From assembly GCA_032017425.1 (NCBI GenBank), contig DALZPW010000010.1: 64,000 nt of DNA; one strand, 5' to 3'. The translations under genes and the position numbers were made by a program. Shown one piece after another: positions 8,104 to 16,614 of this stretch. Positions within the stretch are counted from its first letter, which is position 1; every line of letters starts with the position of its first letter. The DNA is from Faucicola tetraodonis (GTDB taxonomy: Bacteria > Pseudomonadota > Gammaproteobacteria > Pseudomonadales > Moraxellaceae). The notes beneath the pieces are model-generated. The model saw nothing but the letters and a program-made list of their open reading frames with translations, did not search any database and was not told the origin of the DNA.

Positions 8104-10209
8104 ATGTCAAATAACAGCCAGATATCCACTCATAACACCCATTATCCGCATATTTTTGAGCCCCTAGATTTAGGATTTACCACGTTAAAAAATCGTATTG
8201 TGATGGGCTCGATGCACACAGGGCTTGAAGATCGGTTCTTTAACTATCCAAAGCTAGCCGCTTATTTTGCCGAGCGCGCCAAAGGGGGAGTTGCCATGAT
8301 GATTACGGGCGGTATCTCTCCCAATCGTGAAGGTTGGTTGGTGCCGGCAGGTGGGACGCTCAATCACAAAGGCGATGTGATAAACCATCGTAAAGTCACC
8401 AAAGCTGTGCACCAATATGACTGCAAAATCATCTTGCAAATTCTGCACAGCGGTCGCTATGGTTATCATCCATTGGCGGTATCAGCCAGTCCCATCAAAT
8501 CGCCTATTTCACCCTTCAAACCCCGTCAAATGAGTGAAAAAAATATTTTGGCGACTATCAAAGACTATGCCAAAACTGCCAAACTTGCAAAAATGGCGGG
8601 CTATGATGGTGTCGAAATCATGGGCTCAGAAGGCTATTTGCTCAATCAGTTCTTAAGCAATCACGTCAATCAGCGTACCGACCAATGGGGTGGTAGTCTA
8701 GAAAACCGTATGCGTTTTGCGCTTGAAGTCATCAAAGCGGTACGCGAGGCGGTGGGAGAAGCGTTTATTATCACCTTCCGTTTGTCGATGATTGACTTGG
8801 TGCCCGATGGCAACACCATGGATGAAGTCATTACTATCGCCAAAGCCATCGAAAAAGCCGGTGTGACCATAATAAATACGGGGATTGGCTGGCATGAAGC
8901 ACGTATCCCGACCATCGTCACGTCAGTGCCACGCGCAGCGTTTGCCGATGTGATTGCTGAAGTCAAACGCCACGTGACTATTCCTGTGATTGCTGCCAAC
9001 CGTGTCAATATGCCAGAGACTGCCGAGCAGCTGCTAGCAGAGAACCAAGCTGACTTGGTACAAATGGCGCGTCCGTTCTTGGCAGACCCAGACTGGGTGG
9101 CAAAAGCCAGTTTAGGACAAACTGACTTAATTAATACCTGTATTGGCTGTAACCAAGCGTGTCTAGATCATACATTTGACAATAAACGCTCAACTTGTCT
9201 GGTCAACCCCCAAGCCTGTTATGAAACCGAACTGGTCTATAAACCTGCCAAAAAAGCCAAAAAAATTGCCGTAGTGGGCGCAGGCATGGCAGGCTTATCA
9301 GCGGCGACGGTCGCCGCCAAACGCGGTCATCAGGTCACCTTGTTTGAAGCACAGGATAAAATCGGCGGCCAGTTTAACTATGCCAAAGTGATTCCCGGTA
9401 AAGAAGAGTTCTTTGAGACCATCCGCTATTTTACCAATTTGGTGGACAGTTTAGACATTGAGCTCAAACTGAATCATAAAGTAAGCAAAGAGGAACTAGA
9501 GTCGGGTCAGTTTGATGATGTGATTATTGCCACAGGCGTTGTGCCACGGGCGCTTGACTTTGAAGGGGTGGAGTTACCGCAAGTGATGAGCTATGCCGAA
9601 TTGCTATCGGGTCAAAAAGTTGCAGGTAAGCGAGTCGCGGTAATCGGCGCAGGCGGTATTGGTTTCGATGTTAGCGAATATTTGACCTCTACCCATGTTA
9701 AACCGTTTGAAAAAGATGCCCAAGGTAACGTAATTTATCAACCCCATCCGCAAAGCGTAATCTCATGGAAACGTGAGTGGGGCGTAGACACCAACCCACA
9801 CTATGACAGCGAAGGTGGACTGGTAAAACCAGAGCCCATTACCCCGACCCGTGAAGTGTATTTGATGCAGCGTAAAAAAGGTCGCTTGGGGGCAGGTCTC
9901 AATAAAACCTCAGGCTGGGTGCACCGTGCTCATATCAATAAGCATGGCGTCAAACAGGTGAGCGGCATTGGCTATGAGAAAATTACCAATGAAGGCATTT
10001 GGATTACCAACCCAGACGGTCATAGTCAATTATTGCGCGTTGATAGTATCGTTATCTGCGCGGGGCAAGAATCGGTCAATGACTTAATGCCTGCCGTGGG
10101 TGATGACTTGACAGCCCAATATCACTTGATTGGTGGGGCAAAATTGGCAGGCGAATTGGACGCCAAACGTGCTATTCGTGAAGGCGCGGAAGTCGCTGCC
10201 ATGTTGTAG
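8104..10209 (+). CDS. fadH: 2,4-dienoyl-CoA reductase FadH (NADPH)
   Basis: This iron-sulfur flavoenzyme reduces 2,4-dienoyl-CoA so that unsaturated fatty acids can pass through beta-oxidation. The 701-residue protein has the N-terminal FMN TIM barrel (FEPLDLGFTTLKNRIVMGSMH; active-site region GYDGVEIMGSEGYL; NTGIGWHEARIPTI with the catalytic His). A 4Fe-4S motif C-x2-C-x3-C-x11-C spans residues 346-365. The FAD/NADPH half starts with the Rossmann motif VVGAGMAGLSAA, and a second nucleotide motif AVIGAGGIGFDVSE follows. I chose the ATG at 8104 because AAGGA lies just upstream; the GTG at 8074 has none. Conservation with E. coli FadH is strong across the length. It is followed by a strong terminator. 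Confidence 0.95.
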   Translation: MSNNSQISTHNTHYPHIFEPLDLGFTTLKNRIVMGSMHTGLEDRFFNYPKLAAYFAERAKGGVAMMITGGISPNREGWLVPAGGTLNHKGDVINHRKVTKAVHQYDCKIILQILHSGRYGYHPLAVSASPIKSPISPFKPRQMSEKNILATIKDYAKTAKLAKMAGYDGVEIMGSEGYLLNQFLSNHVNQRTDQWGGSLENRMRFALEVIKAVREAVGEAFIITFRLSMIDLVPDGNTMDEVITIAKAIEKAGVTIINTGIGWHEARIPTIVTSVPRAAFADVIAEVKRHVTIPVIAANRVNMPETAEQLLAENQADLVQMARPFLADPDWVAKASLGQTDLINTCIGCNQACLDHTFDNKRSTCLVNPQACYETELVYKPAKKAKKIAVVGAGMAGLSAATVAAKRGHQVTLFEAQDKIGGQFNYAKVIPGKEEFFETIRYFTNLVDSLDIELKLNHKVSKEELESGQFDDVIIATGVVPRALDFEGVELPQVMSYAELLSGQKVAGKRVAVIGAGGIGFDVSEYLTSTHVKPFEKDAQGNVIYQPHPQSVISWKREWGVDTNPHYDSEGGLVKPEPITPTREVYLMQRKKGRLGAGLNKTSGWVHRAHINKHGVKQVSGIGYEKITNEGIWITNPDGHSQLLRVDSIVICAGQESVNDLMPAVGDDLTAQYHLIGGAKLAGELDAKRAIREGAEVAAML

Positions 10210-10226
10210 CAGCTTTTACTATGTCA

Positions 10227-10264
10227 TAAAAAAGGCGATGAATGAATGTCATCGCCTTTTTTAT
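10227..10264. terminator. Bidirectional terminator between fadH and the YbjN gene
   Basis: AAAAAAGGCGATG pairs with CATCGCCTTTTTT around a 9-nt loop. It lies between convergent genes and has A and T runs on both sides, so it can serve both strands. Confidence 0.9.
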
Positions 10265-10276
10265 ATCGACCGCGTG

Positions 10277-11059
10277 TTATTGAATGGCATCAGACGCCAA
10301 GAAAAAATTGCGGGCTTGCTGAGAGTCAATCAGCTTGTCTACAGCACCTTGCAAATCGTGCGTAGTATGGGGCTGCTCAATCATCTCGCGAATGGTGTCA
10401 TACAGCCGTGAAAACAACGAGAAATTACTCTGTAGCAAGTAACTCATAATTAGCTCGCTCACCCCCGTCACTTCCAAATCAAGCGACGTCTTAAAGCGCA
10501 GCTCGCCATCCATCACATCCATTTCCAAATTGCCAATCATCAAATCATAATTCAGATAAGCCAGCATGGCGAGCATCTCGGGGCGATTGGCTTCAGCAAT
10601 CGCAGTAGGATAAACACTGTACACCGCTATCAATTGCTGCTCACTAAAAAAACGAATCATACAACCCCAATGCCGCTCTTTATCCGACACTTGCATCGTA
10701 TAATGATGAATACTTTGCTCATCTTGTTCGCTGGCAGGGTGATACATAAATTGATAACCCATACTGGCTAAGATATGCTCTATGTCATCGGGGGTAATCG
10801 GTTGTAACTCTAATTCGTCATCTGCATCAAGCGACTCACTGGCTAAAATCTGTTCATCTTGTGAATGGCTATGTTCATCGAACGCCGCATTGACTGGATT
10901 TTTGGCAAAAGGCTGATAACCAGTAGCTTCGGTATGCTCGCCTGTCTCAGCATAATAGCCAGAGTCAGTTTTTTTATCGGCTACAGGGAGTGACGCTGGT
11001 TTTTCAGCAGTAAACAACAGTTTTAGGCGTTGCCATAAGCGCTTCGGATTTTTGGACAT
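10277..11059 (-). CDS. YbjN domain-containing protein
   Basis: A cytoplasmic protein of 260 residues. The first ~85 residues are low-complexity and polar (Ala/Glu/His/Ser). The C-terminal ~160 residues carry a YbjN-type fold: ITPDDIEHILASMGYQF, a central beta segment with HWGCMIRFFSEQQLIAVYSV, and the helical end (LAYLNYDLMIGNLEMDVMDGELRFKTSLDL). YbjN proteins resemble type III secretion chaperones and are linked to stress and motility regulation in E. coli, but no biochemical role is settled. The start could be ATG 11059 or GTG 11068. It is alone, convergent with fadH and divergent from the ccm operon. Confidence 0.7.
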   Translation of the reverse strand: MSKNPKRLWQRLKLLFTAEKPASLPVADKKTDSGYYAETGEHTEATGYQPFAKNPVNAAFDEHSHSQDEQILASESLDADDELELQPITPDDIEHILASMGYQFMYHPASEQDEQSIHHYTMQVSDKERHWGCMIRFFSEQQLIAVYSVYPTAIAEANRPEMLAMLAYLNYDLMIGNLEMDVMDGELRFKTSLDLEVTGVSELIMSYLLQSNFSLFSRLYDTIREMIEQPHTTHDLQGAVDKLIDSQQARNFFLASDAIQ

Positions 11060-11343
11060 TGATTTCACTTACCCAAGAAAAAATAGCTAAAAATAGAAAG
11101 AAAAACGAAAAGCAGAACAGTTAAAAAACAAAAAAGTTAACAAACAGGTTGGCAAAACTTTGAAGCTATCACCAAGCTTTATATGGATACTTTATATTGA
11201 TAATAGCAAAGACCTGTCGCAAGTTAGTATATAATAAGCTTTCTACACAACTTTAGCCAATTATCTATACAATGGGTATGAGGCTGTGATTTATCAATTT
11301 AATCTGTTATCTATTTAATGACTTGCAAATTTTAACCAATGCC

Positions 11344-12006
11344 ATGCCAAATCCAACACCCACTGCTATGCCTATCTCGGCGACCCATTCGCTGCTAAAC
11401 TGTCAAAACGTCACCATACAACGTGGCGAATTTCCGCTGTGTGAAGCGGTGAATTTAGTGCTAAACCGTGGCGATATTTGTCATTTGGTGGGTGAAAATG
11501 GCACCGGCAAAACCACATTTTTGATGCAGCTTGCAGGGTTGATTCCTGTTTTGACCGGTGATATCAGCTGGCAGGGCAAGGCAGGACTACCTGTGCAGCC
11601 ATTTTATGTGGCGCACCAATTGGGTATTCATTTGCAACTCACCGTTGAGCAAAATTTGCGATTTTTGTTAGCCTTGTATGGCATCAAACCAAGCGCAGAG
11701 GCGCTTGAGCAAGCACTCGATTGGGTTGGGTTAGCAGGTTATGAGAAAATCAACTGCTATCAACTCTCGGCAGGGCAGACGCGCCGCGTGGGTCTGGCAC
11801 GTTTGCTGTTTGCGCTGGAGTATGTAGCGCAATTTCCTTGCTGGCTACTTGATGAGCCGCTGACCGCGCTTGATGTCAATATGATTGCCAAAATTGAACA
11901 CTTGATGCAAACATTCGTTCAGCGCGGTGGGGCAGTGCTCATGACCAGTCACCAAACTGTCGCCGTCGCCAACAAGCAATTAGATTTAACCTTGTATATG
12001 GTTTAG
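11344..12006 (+). CDS. ccmA: Heme exporter ATP-binding subunit CcmA
   Basis: The ATPase of the CcmABCD complex, which releases heme-loaded CcmE for cytochrome c maturation in the periplasm. About 220 residues with the Walker A GENGTGKTTF, the signature QLSAGQTRRVGLARL, the Walker B CWLLDEPLTALD, and the switch His in MTSHQ. Start choice is uncertain: ATG 11344 and ATG 11368 both lack a good ribosome binding site, and a TTG at 11323 is also in frame. It is the first gene of a ccmABCDE run and is separated from ccmB by 11 bp. Confidence 0.93.
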   Translation: MPNPTPTAMPISATHSLLNCQNVTIQRGEFPLCEAVNLVLNRGDICHLVGENGTGKTTFLMQLAGLIPVLTGDISWQGKAGLPVQPFYVAHQLGIHLQLTVEQNLRFLLALYGIKPSAEALEQALDWVGLAGYEKINCYQLSAGQTRRVGLARLLFALEYVAQFPCWLLDEPLTALDVNMIAKIEHLMQTFVQRGGAVLMTSHQTVAVANKQLDLTLYMV

Positions 12007-12017
12007 GGGCAACTGCA

Positions 12018-12686
12018 ATGATTGATTTTTCTGCCCTGTGGCAACGCGAATGGCAAATCAAACAGCAAAACAAAGTGCAGTGGTTATATCCACTGGTGTT
12101 GTTTTTAATTATCATCACCTTATTTCCACTGGCGATGGGCACCGAGCCAAAATTACTGCAGCAACTGGGCGTGCCTGCGGTATGGATTGCAGCGTTATTG
12201 TCGCTGATTATGGGTATGGAAAACTTATTTCGCCCAGCCCTCGATAACGGTACACTGGCGCAATTGGTTGTCGCTCGTGCCTCGATTCCCACTTGGGTAC
12301 TAGTACGGCTCATCGTGCATTGGCTAACCAGTGCGGGTATGGTGTGTCTGCTCGCATTTTTGGCGATGCCGCTTTTTGGTTTGACGAGCCAAGCAGCCAT
12401 TGCCCTGAGTGCTTCTATTTTGGTGGGCAGTCCGATTTTGTTGTGCTTATCAGCGATTGCCAGTAGCTTGACATTATCGCTAAAAAACGGCGCGGTGTTA
12501 GTGCCATTGATTTCGTTACCGATGCAGCTCCCTGTGCTGATTTTTGCTACGGGGGCAGTGGGGCAATTTGCCATGGGGCTGAACGGTTATCCGATTTTAG
12601 CACTATTACTGGCGGGCAGTATTTTGGCAGTCATCGTCACGCCTTTTGTGATTGCATTTTCATTAAAACTGGCTTGGTTAAGCTGA
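12018..12686 (+). CDS. ccmB: Heme exporter permease CcmB
   Basis: An inner-membrane subunit of CcmABCD with six predicted membrane segments in 222 residues. The N-terminus FSALWQREWQIKQQNKVQWLYPLVLFLIII, the LARLFRPALDNGTLAQLV-like block (here MENLFRPALDNGTLAQLVVA) and GSPILLCLSAIASSLTLSLK are typical of CcmB. It follows ccmA closely in the operon and precedes ccmC by about 105 bp. Confidence 0.93.
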   Translation: MIDFSALWQREWQIKQQNKVQWLYPLVLFLIIITLFPLAMGTEPKLLQQLGVPAVWIAALLSLIMGMENLFRPALDNGTLAQLVVARASIPTWVLVRLIVHWLTSAGMVCLLAFLAMPLFGLTSQAAIALSASILVGSPILLCLSAIASSLTLSLKNGAVLVPLISLPMQLPVLIFATGAVGQFAMGLNGYPILALLLAGSILAVIVTPFVIAFSLKLAWLS

Positions 12687-12791
12687 TGATTTTTAGATGA
12701 AAAAATCCCCAAATACCAGTAAAATAAGCGAACAAATACCTTATTGTTGATGGCTTACATTCATTTTAGAAAAAAAAGCAAGGCGCATTCC

Positions 12792-13583
12792 ATGGCAGAA
12801 ATTACCCCAAACGTTGGCAAAACTGGCTTTTTTTCTCGCCTTTGGCAAGGATTTCTTAAAACTGTTGGCACCAAAGAGTTTTATCGTATTTTTGCCCCTT
12901 GGGTGAGATATTTAGCTGTCATTGCTGCGCTGCTATTAGCGGTGGGTGCCGTTTGGGGATTAGCGTTTGCGCCTCCTGACTATTTGCAAGGCAATAGCTA
13001 TCGCATTATCTTTATCCATGTCCCCACTGCCAGTCTAGCCATGTCAATTTATTTGGGCATGGCAATTCTGGGGGTGATTTTTTTGGTCTGGAAAATTAAA
13101 ACCGCCAATTTGGTTGCCCAAGCGATTGCGCCGATTGGCTTCATGCTTTGTGTGTTAAGTTTACTTACAGGCTCTATTTGGGCAAAGCCTACTTGGGGCA
13201 CATACTGGGTATGGGATGCGCGTCTGACTTCTATGCTGATTTTGGCGTTTTTGTACGCAGGCGTGATGGCACTATTTGCCGCATTTGAGCATACCGCCAG
13301 TCGTGGTAAAGCGGCGGCGATTTTATCGATTGTCGGTGCGGTTAATTTGCCGATTATCAAATATTCTGTCAACTGGTGGAACACCCTGCACCAAGGCTCG
13401 ACATTTACCCTAACTGAGCGTCCAAAAATGCCGCCTGATATGTATATTCCGTTATTACTGATGATGTTAGGCAGCTATTTTTTGGTGGCTGCACTGACAA
13501 TCTATCGTACCAACACCTTAATTTTGCAACGCGAAAGTAGCAAGCAGTGGGTGATTGATGAATGCAAACGGCTATATCGTTAA
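12792..13583 (+). CDS. ccmC: Heme exporter protein CcmC
   Basis: This subunit binds heme in a tryptophan-rich periplasmic loop and loads it onto CcmE. The protein has six membrane segments. The WWD domain is visible as WAKPTWGTYWVWDARLTSMLIL near residue 128, flanked by the conserved histidines in IFIHVPTASLAMS and WWNTLHQGSTFTL. I chose the ATG at 12792 (AAGGCG upstream, giving 263 aa); an upstream in-frame TTG/ATG at 12744-12750 would add a basic extension FRKKSKAHS that looks non-homologous. The product then has a short hydrophilic N-terminus before the first membrane segment. Confidence 0.94.
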   Translation: MAEITPNVGKTGFFSRLWQGFLKTVGTKEFYRIFAPWVRYLAVIAALLLAVGAVWGLAFAPPDYLQGNSYRIIFIHVPTASLAMSIYLGMAILGVIFLVWKIKTANLVAQAIAPIGFMLCVLSLLTGSIWAKPTWGTYWVWDARLTSMLILAFLYAGVMALFAAFEHTASRGKAAAILSIVGAVNLPIIKYSVNWWNTLHQGSTFTLTERPKMPPDMYIPLLLMMLGSYFLVAALTIYRTNTLILQRESSKQWVIDECKRLYR

Positions 13584-13696
13584 AGTGTTATTGCTAAGCT
13601 TATCCTAGATAAAGTTGTCGCCATTTAACTAGCGATAGCTTTAATTCTATGGCATCAATCCATTCTCTAAACCTAAATCCAAATCTGAGGTCACCA

Positions 13697-13894
13697 ATGA
13701 GCCCGTATTTTCATAATGTTGCCGAGTTTATCGCCATGGGTGGGCATGGTAGCTATGTGTGGTCAACTTGGCTACTGACCTTACTAGGCATTGTCGCGCT
13801 TGTCTTTTTTAGTCGTAGTCAGCGTAAAGCAACCTACCGAGATATCGCTACCCAGCAGGCGCGCCAACAACAGCGTACCGCTAAGGGCAGGTGA
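13697..13894 (+). CDS. ccmD: Heme exporter protein CcmD
   Basis: A small single-span protein needed to release holo-CcmE from CcmABC. The 65 residues match the family: FHNVAEFIAMGGHGSYVWSTW, a single membrane helix, then a basic cytoplasmic tail rich in Arg/Gln. The ATG at 13697 has a good GAGG site 6 bp upstream; a longer reading from 13649 is unlikely. It lies between ccmC and ccmE, as expected. Confidence 0.9.
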   Translation: MSPYFHNVAEFIAMGGHGSYVWSTWLLTLLGIVALVFFSRSQRKATYRDIATQQARQQQRTAKGR

Positions 13895-13981
13895 TAATAG
13901 TATCTATCGGCCTAATCGGTGTTATAATAAACAAGTAGCCCCATAGGGTTTGGTTCATCAAAAGTGAGATGAAAAAAAGCG

Positions 13982-14467
13982 ATGAATAAAGTACGACAAA
14001 AAAAATTAATGTGGGTGATGGCAACCTTATTTGGCGCAATCATTGCCGTCGTTCTTGTGATTTATGCGGTGGGACAACAAACTGACTATTATTTTGACCC
14101 CACAGCCATTAGTCAAGGCAAGGCACCTGAAAATACCCGTATCCGAGCAGGGGGCATGGTTGTGCGTGGTAGTGTCGAGCGAGATAGCAAAGACCCACTC
14201 AATGTCAAATTTAAAATCACCGATTTTAAATCCACTGTACCGGTATCTTATAAAGGCATCTTGCCAGATTTATTCGCCGAAGGTTCGGGCGTGGTAGCCA
14301 CAGGTTCGCTTGAAGGCAATACCTTTATAGCAAGCGAAGTATTAGCAAAGCATGATGAGAATTATATGCCGCCTGAAGTGGCAAAATCACTAAAAACCCA
14401 GCATCAAGCCAATGGCACTGATGTCAACCAAGCCCAGTTTATGCCAGCTACTCCTGTCAAACAATAA
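13982..14467 (+). CDS. ccmE: Periplasmic heme chaperone CcmE
   Basis: CcmE carries heme covalently on a histidine and passes it to the cytochrome c heme lyase. The 161 residues show a basic N-terminus, one membrane anchor (ATLFGAIIAVVLVIYAV), the YYFDP...RIRAGGMVVRGSV beta core, and the heme site LAKHDENYMPPEV, with the attaching His and downstream Tyr present. The tail is Gln/Pro-rich. It ends the run; ccmF, ccmG and ccmH do not follow and must be encoded elsewhere if cytochrome c maturation is complete. Confidence 0.95.
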   Translation: MNKVRQKKLMWVMATLFGAIIAVVLVIYAVGQQTDYYFDPTAISQGKAPENTRIRAGGMVVRGSVERDSKDPLNVKFKITDFKSTVPVSYKGILPDLFAEGSGVVATGSLEGNTFIASEVLAKHDENYMPPEVAKSLKTQHQANGTDVNQAQFMPATPVKQ

Positions 14468-14528
14468 AGTCACTTAGCTAAAAAGCCAATTAGCTAAAAA
14501 AATCAGCTGGTTAACAAAGCTATAGAGC

Positions 14529-14558
14529 TAAAAAAGTGGGCAATGACCCACTTTTTTA
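14529..14558 (+). terminator. Terminator after ccmE
   Basis: AAAAAGTGGG and CCCACTTTTTT pair around caatga, 63 bp after the ccmE stop. It closes the ccmABCDE operon. Confidence 0.88.
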
Positions 14559-14637
14559 ATATCTAAATTTTTTAATATCTAAATAGTGTTAAAAAATTTA
14601 TGCCATACAAAATCTTTAACCATAAAATTTTTAAGCA

Positions 14638-14671
14638 TAAAAAAAGGAAACCGCTCGGGTTTCCTTTTTGT
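14638..14671 (-). terminator. Terminator after the Ala-rich lipoprotein gene
   Basis: AAAAAGGAAACC pairs with GGTTTCCTTTTT (4-nt loop). On the minus strand it lies about 20 bp past the lipoprotein stop codon. It is roughly symmetric and could also act on plus-strand transcripts. Confidence 0.88.
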
Positions 14672-14688
14672 TCAGTTTAAAAAACTGA

Positions 14689-15018
14689 TTATTTTGCAGC
14701 AGATGCAGAAGCGTCAGCAACAGTTGCAGCAGCAGAAGCGGCAGCGTCAGCAACTTGGTTGGCAGCGTCAGCAACAGCAGAAGCTGGTGCAGCAGCAGAT
14801 GCAGTTTCTACTACAACAGTAGAAGCGTTAACAGTTGCAGCAGATGCAGTTACTGCGGGTGCAGAAGCTTCAACAGTGGTAGTAGTAGTTGATGAAGCAA
14901 CAGTAGTTGAAGCAGTGGTAGAGGCAACAGCTGGTGCAGCTTCTTCTTTTTTGCTACATGCAGTCATAGCTAAAGATGCAGCAACTAAACTTGATACAGC
15001 GATTAATTTAACGTTCAT
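14689..15018 (-). CDS. Small Ala/Thr/Val-rich lipoprotein
   Basis: A 109-residue protein of unknown function. It starts with MNVKLIAVSSLVAASLAMTAC, a signal peptide with lipobox AMTAC, followed by SKKEEAAPAV. The mature part is almost entirely Ala, Thr, Val and Ser, with repeating AADAANQVADAAASAAATVADA-like heptad segments that would form an amphipathic helix, recalling Lpp-type or antifreeze-like alanine-rich helices. The codons are dominated by GCA/GCT, so the DNA looks like a degenerate triplet repeat. A good AGGAGA site precedes ATG 15018; an upstream frame to 15054 is unlikely. It has its own promoter region and terminator. A structural cell-envelope role is a guess. Confidence 0.8.
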   Translation of the reverse strand: MNVKLIAVSSLVAASLAMTACSKKEEAAPAVASTTASTTVASSTTTTTVEASAPAVTASAATVNASTVVVETASAAAPASAVADAANQVADAAASAAATVADASASAAK

Positions 15019-15606
15019 TACGTGTTCTCCTAAAGAAAATAACCCCGTATTCACTCGACGATACTCTAAATAAAGCGTTTATTTAGAATTAAAGACACAC
15101 GGGACATGAAACTGGCAATATTGTAGCTGAAACTTAGTCAAGATAAAATAACTTTCGTATAAAAAAATATAATAAATCTGATAAAAGGTTGTAACAAAAT
15201 AACACCGTAAACACAAATACAACTTTTTAGGCTTATTAATATCGCACGAAAAAGATATCTTTTTTCAGCTTTTCGCAGAAAATGACGTATTATACGCATA
15301 AAAATTTGGCAAGGATATCTTTATTTTTGTAAATTTACAAAATTTTTTCTATTTGCAGTACTGGATTAAACAATACCTAAAAAATAAATTTTTATCGCAA
15401 TAAATGGTTAGTTTTAATCAGGTTTGGCAGATTTTAGATAGGTAATAATAAGTTACATTAGTTGCATATTGTTAGGGTTTATTGTCGAAATCTGTATAAA
15501 ACTACGATTTCACACAGTAAATTTTAGGCAAAATGCTACAATGCCAAAATAAACATATTATATGAGCATCTCATAAAAGCAAGACAGTATTTAAGGAGGT
15601 ATTGGT
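15019..15606. other. Long AT-rich divergent intergenic region
   Basis: Nearly 590 bp separate the Ala-rich lipoprotein gene and the metallopeptidase gene. I see no gene. A palindrome AAAAAGATATCTTTTT at 15249-15264 is followed by a second GATATCTTT at 15313-15321; they may be coincidence in AT-rich DNA. Promoters for both flanking genes should be here. Confidence 0.5.
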
Positions 15607-16491
15607 ATGAAGTGGGAAGATCGTGGCGGTAGTTCAAATGTATTGGTCAGCGGCGGTAAAGCTGTGGGCGGCGGTATCGGTAGTATTATCATTGGGTTGA
15701 TTTTGTGGCTGGTATTTGGTATGAACCCTATGACTGCCATGCAAACAGGTTCTGCAATCACCGGTGGAAATAGTAGCGGTCAACAAACCCTTGACCAGCA
15801 AACCGCTGACCGTGACCAAAAATTTGCCTCAGTGGTATTAAAAGACACGGAAGAAGTTTGGGGTCAAATTTTTAGTGAAAACAATATGCAATACCAACAG
15901 CCTAAGTTGGTGTTATTTAATGGCATGGTACGCTCGGGTTGTGGTAACGCTTCTTCAGCGACAGGACCTTTCTATTGCCCTGCTGACCAACGCGTCTATC
16001 TTGATACCAGTTTTTTCCAAGAAATGCGCCAAAAATTGGGGATTACAGGTGACCAAAATGGCTCAGGTGATGCACAAAACCAAGGTAAAGCAGGTGACTT
16101 TGCACAGGCTTATGTGATTGCTCACGAAGTGGGTCACCATGTACAAAATCAATTAGGTATTAGTCAAAAAGTGGATGAAGCCAGTCGCCGTGCTACTGAA
16201 GCACAAGCCAACAATTTATCAGTGCGTCAAGAGCTACAAGCGGACTGTTTTGCCGGTGTTTGGGCAAACCGTAACCAACAACGTGTTCAATTCTTAGAGC
16301 AAGGCGATATTGAAGAAGCGATGAATGCGGCGGAGCAAATCGGTGATGACCGTTTGGCCCAAGCCAGTGGTCGTGCCGCTGTCCCTGATAGCTTTACTCA
16401 TGGTACCAGTCAACAACGTATGACGTGGTTTTCACGCGGTTTAAAATCGGGTGATATCAACCAATGCGATACTTTTAGTGGCGCAATTTAA
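15607..16491 (+). CDS. ypfJ: YpfJ-family neutral zinc metallopeptidase
   Basis: A membrane-anchored putative zinc metallopeptidase of 294 residues. The N-terminus MKWEDRGGSSNVLVSGGKAVGGGIGSIIIGLILWLVFG is a Gly-rich segment followed by one membrane helix, as in E. coli YpfJ (287 aa). The active-site motif HEVGHH starts at His173, with Glu174 and His177, and a downstream third ligand is likely in the ELQADCFAGVWAN block. Two cysteine pairs (SGCGNASS, FYCPADQR) suggest a disulfide-bearing periplasmic domain. A strong AAGGAGGT site lies upstream of ATG 15607. The physiological substrate is unknown for the family. Confidence 0.9.
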   Translation: MKWEDRGGSSNVLVSGGKAVGGGIGSIIIGLILWLVFGMNPMTAMQTGSAITGGNSSGQQTLDQQTADRDQKFASVVLKDTEEVWGQIFSENNMQYQQPKLVLFNGMVRSGCGNASSATGPFYCPADQRVYLDTSFFQEMRQKLGITGDQNGSGDAQNQGKAGDFAQAYVIAHEVGHHVQNQLGISQKVDEASRRATEAQANNLSVRQELQADCFAGVWANRNQQRVQFLEQGDIEEAMNAAEQIGDDRLAQASGRAAVPDSFTHGTSQQRMTWFSRGLKSGDINQCDTFSGAI

Positions 16492-16539
16492 GTAGCGGTG
16501 CGATTTAAGCCCAAAGGACGCCAATAAAAAAGACACCAA

Positions 16540-16575
16540 CAAAAAGCTCAACACTAGGTTGAGCTTTTTTATTTT
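16540..16575. terminator. Bidirectional terminator between ypfJ and rho
   Basis: AAAAAGCTCAAC and GTTGAGCTTTTTT pair around a 5-nt loop between two convergent genes. Confidence 0.9.
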
Positions 16576-16614
16576 TATAAGTCAGCTAATTAAAACGATT
16601 AAGCGGTAACATGA

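Noticed and set aside
15249..15321. GATATC palindrome and second copy in the 15.0-15.6 kb spacer as an operator
   Set aside because: The DNA is very AT-rich and the match is short; chance cannot be excluded.
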